A program made the translations under genes and the position numbers. A stretch of DNA of 54,941 nt. Origin: Nemertoderma westbladi. Lineage: Eukaryota; Xenacoelomorpha; Nemertodermatida; Nemertodermatidae. Within the stretch, counting starts at the first letter, position 1; every line of letters begins with the position of its first letter. Where the stretch lies: the NCBI GenBank assembly GCA_032718475.1, contig JAUCBJ010000446.1:1-54941 (forward strand), written 5' to 3'. Of the stretch, positions 32,741-45,500 are shown piece by piece. The notes beneath the pieces were generated by a model, which did not search any database, was not told the origin of the DNA, and saw nothing but the letters and a program-made list of their open reading frames with translations.

Positions 32741-33244
32741 CTCATTTGGGTTGCCAGGGGCGTAGTGCATTGGCCTGAGCTGCAGACAATGCGGGTCCGG
32801 GGTTGGCGAAGGAGGCGGCGTCGTTGCAGGCGGCCCATTCGGCCTGCGCTAGTTGCAGTGCGTCGGTGAGGAAACTTCCGGCGGGGAGGCGGAGAAGGTG
32901 TTCGGTCACTTCCTGGTCATGGAATCCAGCGATGAACTGATCCAGGAGGCGATTGTTTGTATGGGCATCGGCAGTGCGAAGCACTGCGAAACCACATTTG
33001 GTGGTGATGTCTCGGAGGTGCACCAGGAATGTTTGGGGTGGTTCCTCCGGAAGGCGGTTTCGGCGAGCAAGTTCCTGGCGGTGGACTCGCTTGTTCATCC
33101 CCCCATTGATGTGAGTGCCGAGCTTCCCAAGTACCGTAATGGGATCGGAGTTCTTGGCAGTGGTCAGACCAAGTCCCTTTATAATGGCGCTCGTGCGCGT
33201 CGTTGCCGGTTGGTGGCAGTGAGGAGTCGGGCTACTACTAGGAT
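32741..33244 (-). pseudogene. GC-rich Ty3/gypsy element: gag core
   Basis: This contains NRLPEEPPQTFLVHLRDITT, TNNRLLDQFIAGFHDQEVTE and HLLRLPAGSFLTDALQLAQ, the capsid-type gag pattern of gypsy elements. The 5' end of gag is cut off by the second non-LTR copy, whose 3' tail begins at about 33245. The ATG of the open frame (33257) belongs to the non-LTR tail, not to gag. Confidence 0.75.
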
Positions 33245-34480
33245 CAGCATGCTGCATTGCAGCTGCATTTTAAAGAATGCTGTGCCGGCTTGTTGACAAA
33301 ATTGCGCCTCCACAACTCCCTATCACCCATGACATTTGCTAGATCATCCGCATCTTCAAGGCCAGTGTCCTTTAGATGCGTCTCAAGAAAGTCATGGGCT
33401 GTCCACCATGCTTATTCACTCCATGAGGCTGCCAAAGTACAAGATTATGCACTGGCTGGTCCTCTCGGCGAAAGCAATGTCCTGCAAAGCGGAGGCGATT
33501 TTGTTCAAGTGTCAAGCTTGGGGGAACCCATGAGATACCTCCAATGTTGTATAGTGTCTGGTTGGAGATGTGTGCATTGTACTTGACACAATGGACCAGG
33601 CGTAGCATTCTTGTGAATGTGCCATCCAGAGATTTGGTGTCCTCAGCAGTTAGAGCCCAGCATGGACTCCCATAGAGGAGTACTGGAACTACTGCTGCTC
33701 TAAATAATCAGAGGAGTACTGGAACTACTGCTGCTCTAAATAATCGGACGGGACCTTAAGTTTCCGATTAATTCTCGGTGACTTCCAAATCCTGGAAAGC
33801 CTATTCAAGGCTGCCCATGCCTTTCCCTTACGTAATCGAAGGTCCTCACCTGACTTCCGGATCCATGATCCCAGGTAACAGAAGTCGTCCACATGCTCAA
33901 GCATACCATCTTTTGAGCTTATGCTCATCCGATCAGAGACTTGCTGAGGACTTTCAAAGTTAACTGTCAAAATTTTGTTCTTTCTGGAGTTAATAAAAAG
34001 ACCAACACTAGAGGCAGGATGTTCTAATGAGCTGAGGAGCCGTTGGACTCCCTCTATTGATTCTGAGAGTTCTCCTAAGTCATCAGCAAAGTCTAGATCA
34101 GTTAGGTGTTTGGCAGAATTTCCTCGACTTCTGGAGCCAGTAGCTGGAGTTATCATCACCCCATCATCATTATGATGATCTAAGGACATGCGTAGAACAT
34201 TATGAACAAGAATGGTACAAGTGTGTCTCCCTGGAGGATGCCCCATAACACTTCAAATGGTTCTGTGTCACCATCAACAGTAGACACAAATGTTGTCGAA
34301 CCATCGTATACTGATCTGATTGCTGCAAAAATTTCATCAGGAATCCCATATAATGAAAGTATGCTGAACATACGTGAGTGGGAGACTGAATCAAAGGCCT
34401 TGAAGAAGTCAACAAAGATAACAGCCAGATGCCTGTCTTTCTTTTTTGATAACTCTTCAATTATCCTTCTAAGTGCCAAA
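33245..34480 (-). mobile_element. Non-LTR retrotransposon copy 2 at the gag end of the gypsy element
   Basis: This is the same family as 30925-32050, with more of RT. It shows LAVIFVDFFKAFDSVSHSRM, then YGIPDEIFAAIRSVYDG, ILQGDTLVPFLF, the catalytic DLDFADDLGELSE, FINSRKNKIL, YLGSWIRKSGEDLR, then the C-terminal CFRREDQPVHN motif. A frame break lies near 34200 (after PFLFI). A 38-bp tandem duplication (cagaggagtactggaac type) at about 33676-33745 breaks the C-terminal part. The 5' end is truncated near 34480, usual for target-primed reverse transcription. The 3' tail ends in tagtagtag-type triplets. Confidence 0.85.
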
Positions 34481-34567
34481 AAACCACGTACCGAACCTGG
34501 GATCTCGAGATGGAAGGCGAGACAACAACCACTAGGCCACAGGTTCTTGAGATATGGAGTAAGAACA

Positions 34568-34691
34568 GCTGATAGAGGAACACCTGTTAAAAAGTACGCA
34601 TGTGATGGGATTAGTCATACAATTGCATCGCTGATAGAGGAGCACCTGTTAAAAAGTACGCATGTGATGGGATTAGTCATACAATTGCATC
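34568..34691 (+). repeat. 62-bp tandem duplication
   Basis: gctgatagaggaacacctg at 34568 is repeated as gctgatagaggagcacctg at 34630, with the rest of the 62-bp unit identical (including aagtacgcatgtgatggg). It is close to the 5' truncation of non-LTR copy 2. Confidence 0.9.
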
Positions 34692-35934
34692 AATAAAAGA
34701 TAAGTTATTTTCGGTAAAATATTTAAGATTTAAGATTAAGACCCCTAAACCCGTATGACATACAACTTAACAGAGTAACAGGAGCAGTTCGCACTTTATT
34801 TTCAGATTGTCTTAAAATTGTGGGAAATTTTGAGTTGTTAATGTGAATCTATTATGAAAGTTGTTTCGACTGTAACCTGCATCGAGGTATGATTTCGTTG
34901 TTTCCCGGAACTTATAATTGTCCCAGAACTTTCCCAGAACTTATTCCACAGAACTTATAATAATGATTCTATAGGATGGAATGCAGGAGCAATAATTAAG
35001 TAAATTACAACCAATTTTAGATTCTGGATAAACTGGTAATGAATGCATCACCTGTCAAAACGTTTTTCTCCGAACTTTCAGATTGGAGCATCAATTTTGA
35101 TATAATTATATCCGCTGTTAATAAATTCAACCTTATAATACGTATGAATTTATTGTGCGGTTTTCTGAATTTCAACGTCTTAGTTGGACATGGAGATTTG
35201 ACACTGTACAGATATTCGTAAACTTTTGCACTAATCTGTACTCTTAATTGTAATCAAGATTATTATAAAATTGAATCGAATGGATATAAGAATTTGTTAG
35301 CAAAAGCACAATAAATTTAATAAAAATAAATATTTTTGATAATAAGTAAATCAATTACAAAAATAATGGTCAATTATACTGTACGATAACTACTAAATTA
35401 GAACAATGAAACCCTTACGAATGAGGTAAACCTTGGTATATAATAACTAATTTATGGCAGTAAACTGTAATTTGCAATCAAATTTGAGACTGATTATTTT
35501 TTAATTATGATTTTTAACTTAAATTATTATAGGTATTAACTTAGGTATTAACTTAAATGGTATTAACTTAAATAACCCAATTTATATTATTGTATAAGCT
35601 AGCTGACTGAGTGAATTGATTTGGTGTGCGCACCATACAATCACAGTACAATAATGCAGGTGGTAAAACAATACAGGCGGTCAAACAGTAATAGAGGTGG
35701 TAAAACAATACAGGCGGTCAAACAATAATAGAGTTGGGTAAAACATTAATATGGGTGGTATAGAATAGTATCAGCGCTGGTGTCTGGTAAAGCATGTAAT
35801 ACTTTTGACCCACTCAAGCTTCTAGCGAACAAATTTAGCGGCCGATGATTGACTTTGTATTCCAATAATTGTGACCATGTGTAAGTATGAGAATTGACCT
35901 TGCTCTTGTCCAGTCTCGGATGGATCCCAATTAT
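34692..35934. other. AT-rich region with short tandem repeats, no recognisable gene
   Basis: ggtattaactta is repeated three times at about 35531-35573. Units of 18-19 bp alternating ggtggtaaaacaatacag and gcggtcaaacartaatag run from about 35660 to 35760. No coding signal was seen. Confidence 0.6.
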
Positions 35935-36800
35935 TCACAAATAGTGAATTTGCTTGGAAACCATCCCATCTAGTATTTTATCTTGTATTTGAAACCTTCC
36001 TACAAGCTGCTTGACCACACTTATGGCATGTAGTCGATAGTGCAGGACAGTATCTGAAAGTACATCCTGTCCGCCAACATTTAGTACAAAGAAATGTACT
36101 GGTATGTGCCCTTGTTGAAGAGTGTGGATTATTAGACCTTCCATTATTTCTACCCGAACTGCTAGATGTAAACCTATTGTTTCTATTAATAGTGATTCTT
36201 GGAGTACCGTGACCAGAAGGAGCTCTCTGGTTTCTGTTCAATGCATTAACTTCTGTACCCATCCCTGTGGCATTTAAGTTCGAATTATTATGTTTGGCTG
36301 ACTCCAAAGCTTGGCATTTTGTTAAAGCATCCACCAATGCAAGGTCCATCTCTAAAAGAAGCAACTCCAACCTATCTGTGTCAATAATTCCATCAATTAT
36401 TTGGTCACGTATTGCCTTACTTTTGCATAGTTCATTTCAAAAGTAACAGATTTTCACAAGATCTCTTAAGGAGATAAGAAAATCGTCAAATGACTCGCCA
36501 ATCTGTTGTTTCTGTTGACGTAAACGATAATGCTCTACACTTTCATTCATCAGGCCTTTGATGTGGGCTGTAAGATGCCTAAGTACCTGCTCTTGATCTG
36601 CTGCGTGCTCAGCAGTACCCCTAACACTAAGGTTTCATTAGACAAATAGAGATTGAGTACTTGTAAGTGCATTTCTGCTGGTTCCCGCACTAATTCAGAA
36701 AGATGTTCTTCTTCCATACTTCAAATTCTGAACATCGTTCCACCTCGAGATCCAATTTTGAAAGATCGCTGAAGCGAAACACATAAGGCATTATTCTTAT
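35935..36800 (-). pseudogene. Third Ty3/gypsy gag fragment
   Basis: From right to left, the minus strand shows EEHLSELVREPAEMHLQV-like text, then NESVEHYRLRQQKQQIGESF and DDFLISLRDL, a stop near 36437, RDQIIDGIIDTDRLELLLLE, DALTKCQALESAKHN, a Ser/Asn-rich linker and two zinc knuckles (CTKCWRTGCTFRYC and CHKCGQAAC). This is gag of a mag-like gypsy element, different from the other two. Protease and pol are absent downstream. At least one stop and one frame change are present. Confidence 0.75.
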
Positions 36801-39336
36801 TGGTAACGGTATATTATCATCAGCTTGATCTTCCAGTTTTTCTTCAAGTTTAGGCCCTATTGTGACAATCTAGTCAAAAGGATAGGATTGGAGATAATCG
36901 TCACTAGTTTGCAGTACCAGTATTATCATAGGCCTAACAACCTGACAACCGGTATTTTAATAATTAATCCTATAATTCCAAACGTTTAAGATTTCTGTCA
37001 ATGCCGGTTTCCCAGTTAAAAATGGTAATATGTATCATATGTGAATTACATGTGTCATGTGGGAAACTTATGCCTAACAAAAATATATGCAGCAACATAA
37101 TTTCAGCAAATAAGCAGAGAATGTGGTAAAGGCACACATTAAATCTCAGTTTCATGTAATTGTGATTGATATATTTAAAACATATGCCTTTGACACACAA
37201 TAATTTGGGCATTGACATATCAGATACCCATAAGATTAACATGTGCTACTGTAAACATGACAGAAAATTTATGGTGAGAATATGTGTGGAATTTGTGCAA
37301 AACATATGCCAGTCACAGCTTATGTTCTTCTGTACATATCTCTGTGTCTATTTTCCCATGCCTTCTCTCATTTTATGCTAACGGTGTGTTTATTTGACTC
37401 AAACACTTTTATGCGGATGAAAATCATCACATTGGTTGTCATAGATACCTACGTCAATATATTAAGTCAATATAGTGAGATAGCTACGGCTACGTCAATA
37501 TACTGAGATAGCTAAAGGTCGATATTGTATTGAAATAGCTAAAAGTGGATATTGAAATAGCTACGTCAATATATAGATACAGTACATCCTGCCGACACAT
37601 TACGTTTTGCGTCCATTCCGATAGTAGAGTACCTAAAATGAGATTACCATAATTAAAGCTATCCCAATGTCGTTTTTACAATTGTTTGATAATTCAAATT
37701 ATTTACAACATAAGCCTATCAACAAAGCATTTCGCAAATAGAATACTTTTCATATTGATATATTTTCTTTTGATGATGATATATTTTCTAAACTCAATCA
37801 AAGGAAAAAATAATGTAACCCTCTCAAGGGATAAATTTTAGCAAAAAACATTATATCCTGTATTTTAGCATTTTATACTGTGAACATAAATAAAAAATGA
37901 AACGATCAAAAATTCAACTAGCGCAAAACACCAACCACCCCCCTTCTCCCCAACCCTCCCTCCACCCCCGACTTAAATGGCAAAAAACTTAAATTATTGG
38001 ATAGATTTATGGTTTATAATTATATATTAAACAGTTCTACAATGTACTATTTTTAGTAAATTCATACTTATGAATTATCTAATATAGTTGAAAAGAAGAT
38101 CAATTATATCGATTTTAATATTCGAAATAATATTTTTTGATCGTCGCTGAAAGTTATATAGGATACTCCTCAGTCTTAATGAATTATATATTTTCATATG
38201 TACTCAAGCAATTAGATATCAGTATGTATAGAGTATAGTAAGTGTAGGGCCGTAGGGTGTAGACATAGACATAAGATAAGGTAGGCTAATCCCCACCCCC
38301 TCTCTCAATCACAGCATGCACTAGGAACGCCCTGTGATTGGATAGACTGTCTCAGCGTACATTGTTTGCTGGGATGCACAGCACAGGCATATATGCAACC
38401 ACTATGTTTATAATTTTTGGAGCATATATGCTTAGACATATGCACTGCATATGGGTCTGGACTGTTTCATTTCGATGTATGCCACATTTGTGTAAAATAT
38501 TTATGCAGCCACATATGATGCACATAGTTGTTTTTCACTGGGTTGATGATAGGCCATCCGTTACTGTATTCTTTAGTCTATACAAGGTTGAGAGTAACTT
38601 GCAGCGCCACATATGATAGATATTGGGTTGAAATATCAATATTGGGTTCACAGAAATAATATAAATAAGTATGCAGTAGGCCTAGTACTGTAATACCAAA
38701 GTACCATACTGGTCCTTTGGTTCCCTCCACCTTCCACCAGCTCTTACATGCAGACTAAAGTACCGAAGTAGTACAGTACTAGATAGTAATCCCTCAACAT
38801 AATCCTACAATCTGTGATGTCATTAACATTCAACAAGTACCTTGGAAAGACACGATGTCATTATTGCCAGATGTTCCTTCATGACATTTGATGCTGTTGT
38901 GTTGCTATTTCGATAAATTGAATCTATATGAAATTCGTACTTCGCTCGATTTTTTGTGTATTGTAATAATTAAGATAATCTAATAACACCACAATTCTTT
39001 ACTTATATTGATTTACCTTGTCATCTATCTCTCTAATCTTGTTTGATAAAAAGTTTGCTATCACTTTAAATTGCTGTAAATTACCTATTTGAAGGAATGT
39101 AAGTAGTTTGTTGTATATTGAATGTATATTATAATGGGTAGCAATGGCTATTTAATTTATGTAAGTGAATAGTGGATATTACTTTTATAATAATAATCCT
39201 GATTAAATTATTATATTTATCTCAAAATTAAGTAATATTTATTAATCTGAATAGCTCAATAAACTGAATCCTCTATACTTATCTTTGGATTTATCCTTAA
39301 ATCTTTTATTATTATTTTAAATTATTTTCATATCAG
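36801..39336. other. No recognisable gene; 5' flank of the VWA5A-like gene
   Basis: AT-rich with a pyrimidine-rich patch at about 37925-37972. A cluster of degenerate agctacgtcaatat-type units lies at about 37450-37580. The 5' untranslated exon(s) and promoter of the VWA5A-like gene should lie here, but no convincing core promoter could be named. Confidence 0.4.
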
Positions 39337-39587
39337 GAAGAATACCTCAGGGCCATGCCTGGTTTAATTGATCGATTTCATTCCGAATCTAAGATCACCT
39401 TGTCCCATTCCGAAGTGGTAACATACCTCTGCGGCTATGCCCTGACTTCAACCTTCACGCTCACATATACAAATGAGAATGAAGAATCGTGCCACAGTCT
39501 TTTCGTCTTCCCTCTTGGAGAAGAAGTAGCAGTCGTATCTCTCACAGTCATGGTAGCAGGAGAGGAACCTCTAGTACTAAAACTCAG
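39337..39587 (+). CDS. VWA5A-like exon 1 (first coding)
   Basis: The acceptor is ttcatatcag and the donor is ctcag/gtaggc. The frame is open back to the acceptor, so the start could lie in an upstream exon. ATG 39355 gives MPGLIDRFH, which aligns with the usual N-terminus of VWA5A-type proteins and is preferred. It encodes the first strands of the VIT domain. Confidence 0.8.
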
Positions 39588-42500
39588 GTAGGCATATTTA
39601 GGAATTTGTTAAGCAAAACTTAAAACAAAACATATTATTATATATACAATTTCTGCTCTTATCAAGTTCTAAAAGCTATTATTTCATGAAATTTATTGAA
39701 ATGAATCGACATAAAGCGAATGATAGAACTATATTGTTGGGGGAGCAACGAAGTCTATGTGAGATGTGGTATAACTAGTGAATGTAGTTTAAGTTCCATT
39801 GTCGGCAGCTAGGGGGACAAATTGTAAGAAATATAGAAGTCCTATTATAGAAACAACCATCATATTCATCTGAAATTTGGTAGGATTGATCTGGTCCACT
39901 AATTGGTTTTATACAAAATAAATGGTTGAATATTTAGGTTTTTGAATGTGGCTTCTAATTTTTGTGTATAAACATTAAACACCCAGTATATCCAATTTCT
40001 AACTCGGTATTTCCAATTATTTTAAATCTTATTGTATAAACTATTGAGTGTGTATCATTATGTTAGGCACACTGTTATTCATTTTTGTAGCTCAAACTAG
40101 GATTATCTGGTTCATTTTATAGCTATAATCAGCCCATAATATCTCAATATGCTATCTCTCTCTCTCTCTCAATTAGAAATCTTACACTGACAATATGTCA
40201 ATGTTACTATATTATGCATATAAGTTTATTAAGCAGGTTGCCATGAAATAGCACTAATGAGATTGACAGTGCTGTCAAATTTCATTTTATAAATTTCCCA
40301 AAGGTGTGCTCAAATTCTATGCAAAAGTTGCTATTGTATCTTAAAGCAGTAAATCTTCCTTTGACGGGAAGATAATCATTAATGACCCTGACTACTGTGA
40401 ACATAAATAATTAGCTTAGTGAGTGTGTAACCGTTGACACATTGTTTGTAGTGGCATCCATATACAGTGGCATCCATATACAGTGGCATCCATATACAGA
40501 TATATACAAAATCAAGAAAAATTTCACGATTTAATTTTCTAATGATTGTTGCTGGGAAATTATAGCCTGGCATCGTGATTTAATTTTTCTATTTCTCACT
40601 AAAACTGAATGTAAAATATGTAAAATAATACCAATGTAAAATAATAATAAAAAAATAATAATATGTAGGTACTTTTAAAATTACTTTTAGAGATCTAGGA
40701 TTGTATTGAATCACAAAATATTAAAAGATGGTTTACAATTTTATCCCGAGCCTTTTTTTATATTCTATATTATAACGAAATTTTACAATTTACATTGTTC
40801 ATGCTCATACTTCACAGTTACTACAGGCTTCACAGATCCAAACATTTCCCTCAGTAATCATAAAAGGTTGCCCTGGACTAAAACGATTTATAAGTTGCAA
40901 GATAGAAAGACATATAGATAGAGATATAGAGAAGAATATAGAGATATAAAGTATAGTATAAAGAAATAAAGTATAGTATAGAGAAATAAAGTATAGTATA
41001 AAGATTGTAACAAAGAAACAGTTGAAAAATGTTACATAACATTCCTATATTACAGTCCTATATATATATACACATGATATATTCCTCTTTCATATAAAAA
41101 TATAAATAAATGACCCTAAGTGGTAATATAACTTATCATTAAGCCAATTCCAATTCCAATATATATTTATTCAGGGATAAATTTGAGAAAGATTACATCG
41201 ACGAAGGAAGAATTAAACCTGGGGAATTTGCATCTCCCCCTATGGATCACATTTTCACAGCCAATACTGGGATAATTCCAGTGAGAGAAAAGATTGTTCT
41301 CATAATGACTACAATTCAAGAAATACAACCAAATGAAGATGGTTCATTAACACTAGTCATTCCAGAGATATCCTGTCCTCTCTATAAACCTTCAATTACC
41401 AACAGTAAAATTAAAAGAACAAATTACTTCGGATTTAAAAGTAATTTATTGCATAATATATTTCCTGCAGTTTTGTCTAGAAATAACTACCTTTCTGGAG
41501 ATAAGACTCCACCACCTTTCCGCCAACTAAGTAATATTGCTTATGAGCCAGTGGTGAACTTAAAACCGTATACATTTACCTTCCGCCTGGACATTGATAT
41601 GAGTTGTCTACTCTCTGGGGTGTGGTCCCCCAACCAAGCCATACGCGTGGACGCGAATCCAAATTCAGTTGATGCGAGGAGTGTGTGTGTCACTCTGGCA
41701 GAACCACATGCTCCCTCAATGGATTTAATAGTTGTCATCTACCCAAGTCAACATCATATTCCCCAGGCAGTTTTGGAAATGGGTAAGTAAGTAAGTAAAA
41801 GTAATTAAGGTGCATTTTATATACCTAGCCCTTATATGGTGGTTTCAAATAATATTATAATGCGTTCTTTATAATGGTGTAGGCCTTTTAGTATGGCTAA
41901 TCATTGAGATAAGCAAAGAATCCTGCAGTGTAAATTCTTAGCTAATCTTTTCAGTAGTATGTGGTGTGGTGTAAGAGGTTTCTGTGGAAAAAATAATCTC
42001 TTTCCCTAAGCTAACCTTTCGTATTGGCGGGTTTCGCCTTTGATGGGTGTTCATGATTTCAAATTATATTTCGACCGTCATATGCTACTAAATTGAGTCT
42101 CTACCGTTTTTGAGATATTGGGATTATGTTATGGGATTAAGTTAATATATGGGACTAAGTTAACAATCAATGGTTCTTCTAATGTTCTTTGATTTTAAAA
42201 AAAGTATTGGGATGAAGCAATTTTTATCACTAATTTTAATTTGGAGAAGTTCAATTAATTATATCCGAGTTTGTTGAATTTCGCTTGTATTGGCAGGTTC
42301 GAGTGGATCGAGTGCACAACTTAATACACGAAAACAGAATATCTGAATTTCGGTTAATTTTTGTAAATTTCTGATATTCGTGACAAGGAATTCTTTCCTA
42401 CTATTTTATTTTAGAAATTTAACGATTTACTGTTATTGATAGAAGGTCTAACATTAGTACCAGTAAAGGAAACAGCTGTAATAATTCTCAATATGATAGT

Positions 42501-45500
42501 ATTTTAATGAATTATAATTAAAATAGTATATAAAAGATTGTTATATGATATAGCAAGAGTGTTTAATTAACCATTGTGGCCGTGATGGTTCATGGTTAAT
42601 ATACACTACCCTTTCATTGTAGCGAGTGAGTGAAGACGGCCAAGTACTGTAGGGTTGAGCACAGTGGAAGCATATGATGGTATTGACAGTTGGGAGGCCA
42701 TGAGGAGGTAAATTGCGGATATACAAGGTATCAGATAGTGTTTCCATATCTATATTTTACCTGAGCCGCTAGCTCAATGGTTAGAGCGTCAGACTTCCAA
42801 CTCGGAGGTCACCAGTTCGATCCCACCTGGACGTCATTGCGGACTTTGCAAAAGATGTGCCCAACAAAAGGTTATATTAATACGAAACCACTCATTCACC
42901 CATAACACCAATAATAAACTGTAGTGGTAGAAATACTTTCTGCAATTATTTTAGTGGTACAAAGTTATAATAATAGTGCGGGAAAACACTATCTTTTTTT
43001 CACTGTTTTCTACAAAATTTATTGAAAATGCGTGAATTTTTCATATAAATGTAGTTTATGACTCAGATTAACACATTAAAATACTTTTTTTATAGGTTGA
43101 ATGTTTCTATTATAAGTGCGAGTGATGTTCATGTAAAATAGTACAATCCTTTTGTTCTAATTATTAATTCTCACCGATTTCTATTTGATTGACTCTCCCA
43201 AACTCCTCATTACTGCTGTCATCATTATATGCCTATGGTGTGATGGAAAATCCAGGCTCCGATATCATATAATCCTTGAACCATTGCACTTATAATCAGT
43301 CTTTATATCCTGTGTATGACTTCACTCTGCTGCTGCCATATAATATTTTTATTTAATTATTTTTTTATTAATATTGTTATATAGAAATCGAAGAATCCCA
43401 GTGTACTGACTACCACAATATATTCCTGCATGGTTACATCCTCTGGTGTCTCTATTCCTTGCAATAAACTATAAAATATATTTACTGCACTTTGTAATTC
43501 AGTGCAGTACCATATAATGAAGCATATAATGATACATATGCTTTACATAATTATGTATATTTCTCTAGGCCAATATAACATTAATATTATATAATAATAT
43601 ATAATTAATATATTAATTATATATTAATTAATATATAATTAATTATATACTAATTAATTATATTTAAAAAAAATAGTATGATCTGATGTGATATATGATC
43701 TGATATTACGATTCTGAGTATTTTCATAACAATACGCATAACTAACTATATTACTATATGGTATTTAAAGTATTGATGCCCTTTATATATTGTACATTAT
43801 TATTCAAGGCCACAGTGCCACCAGGAAATCATACTGAATTCGGGGGGATGAGTGGGTGTCTCAGCGCCGATTCAACCATCGTGTGCACCCATAGAGGTGC
43901 AATATTTTACCTATAATACTACATATAACTACAAAATATTGATAATTTCGAATTTTACTAGCTATTTTGTAATGGTGATCGATTTAGTGACCACCCCCTG
44001 GGCATTTAATTAGGTCATTTACCAACTTGCTTAAACTAGGCTGACCTTGGGGAGTGGGAAGTTTTGGCGTAGCTACTGTATAACATTAACTGTGCCATCT
44101 ACCCATCCATCCCATGGCCACGTGGGCAACATTGTTGACCTCCTCAATGACATCCTATAGGTCTCCTTGGTATCCGCCCAGCCCAGCAAGTCTGACTGTT
44201 AGTAGTCACTGCTGCCTCGCCTCTACCAAGCAAGGGATTCGGCATCACATGGGGTCACACGAAACAAAAATTTTTACGATAATATTATATATATATATAT
44301 ATTTAACGAGAACTTTTATTAATTTATATATCACCAAGCAGTGTAAAGTAATATATAACCAAGCAAAAAAATTACAAAAGAAGGTATATATATCTTCTTT
44401 TGTAATTCTTTATAACTTTACTTTCATTATGAAACCACTACTGACACCTACCATTTTTTTCTGAAATTTGTTACTTACCTTCAAGTGTGATGTGTGCCTG
44501 TGCATACTATATGCAGATAAAGTATTCGACGGCACCAACCAGTACAATATTTTCAGCAAGTTTATTGACAAAGGTGTACTATTTTATGTGGATAGTAATC
44601 CATTGCATCGTGTATGCTGAGATGCTGTCTTATCTAACTCTTTCAGTGTTACTACAGTGTGCGGTATACTGTCAATGTTGATGACATTATCATTGCCTTT
44701 AATTAATGTAAAAAATGGAAGAGGGTGTGGTGCATAGTTCACTCAGTTAGTAGTGACAACCATTTAATGAGAAGGGGAGTGGGTTATCCCATCCTCCAAT
44801 GAATCAATGCATTTATATTTCGCGAAGGAATATTTGAAATTAAACGGCAATTATTTGAATTATAACCACTAACTTTCTTTGTTTATTAACCCTATCCATA
44901 CCGGGGGGGGGGGGGGGGGGACTTTTGGAGACGCACTTTATTTGATTGCTTGGTTCAAAGCCAAACCACATTTATTGCAAGTGAAATTCCGTTACTTTTC
45001 CTAAAATTTATTATTCTTTATCTTAAAACAAAAATTTATTTTCATATTATTATTTATGACCATGAAAATGACTCGTAAACTGACCTGTCTCTGAAACTGT
45101 CATATTATTGCTGAACTATTGTAGGAGGGAAATTTAAAATTCAATCAATTTAATATCAATTTAAAATCAATTTAAACATAATTATAGTATATAAATATTA
45201 TATTTGAGCATTAGATGTGGCATATTTGGATAGAGGAATAAATTTTGTATCTAAAACTTTTTACTTTAAAGTAATATCATCACACCACACAAAGTTATAT
45301 GCTTCCAAACTTTACGTCCCCAAAAGTCCCCCCCCCCCCCCCCCCCCCCGGTAGTTTGAGCGTCTAAAATACCCCGGTATGGATAGGGTTAATGCTATCG
45401 AAAGCTGAAAGTGTGAAATGTCCCCCCTATCAGAGAATGGATAGCTTTCACCTTGCTTTTAACTTTTCGATAACTTTAGGTAGCTATCGTTAGCTTTCGG

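Noticed and set aside
42763-42835. Functional tRNA gene (loop cttccaa)
   Set aside because: The acceptor and T stems do not pair, so it is treated as a SINE head.
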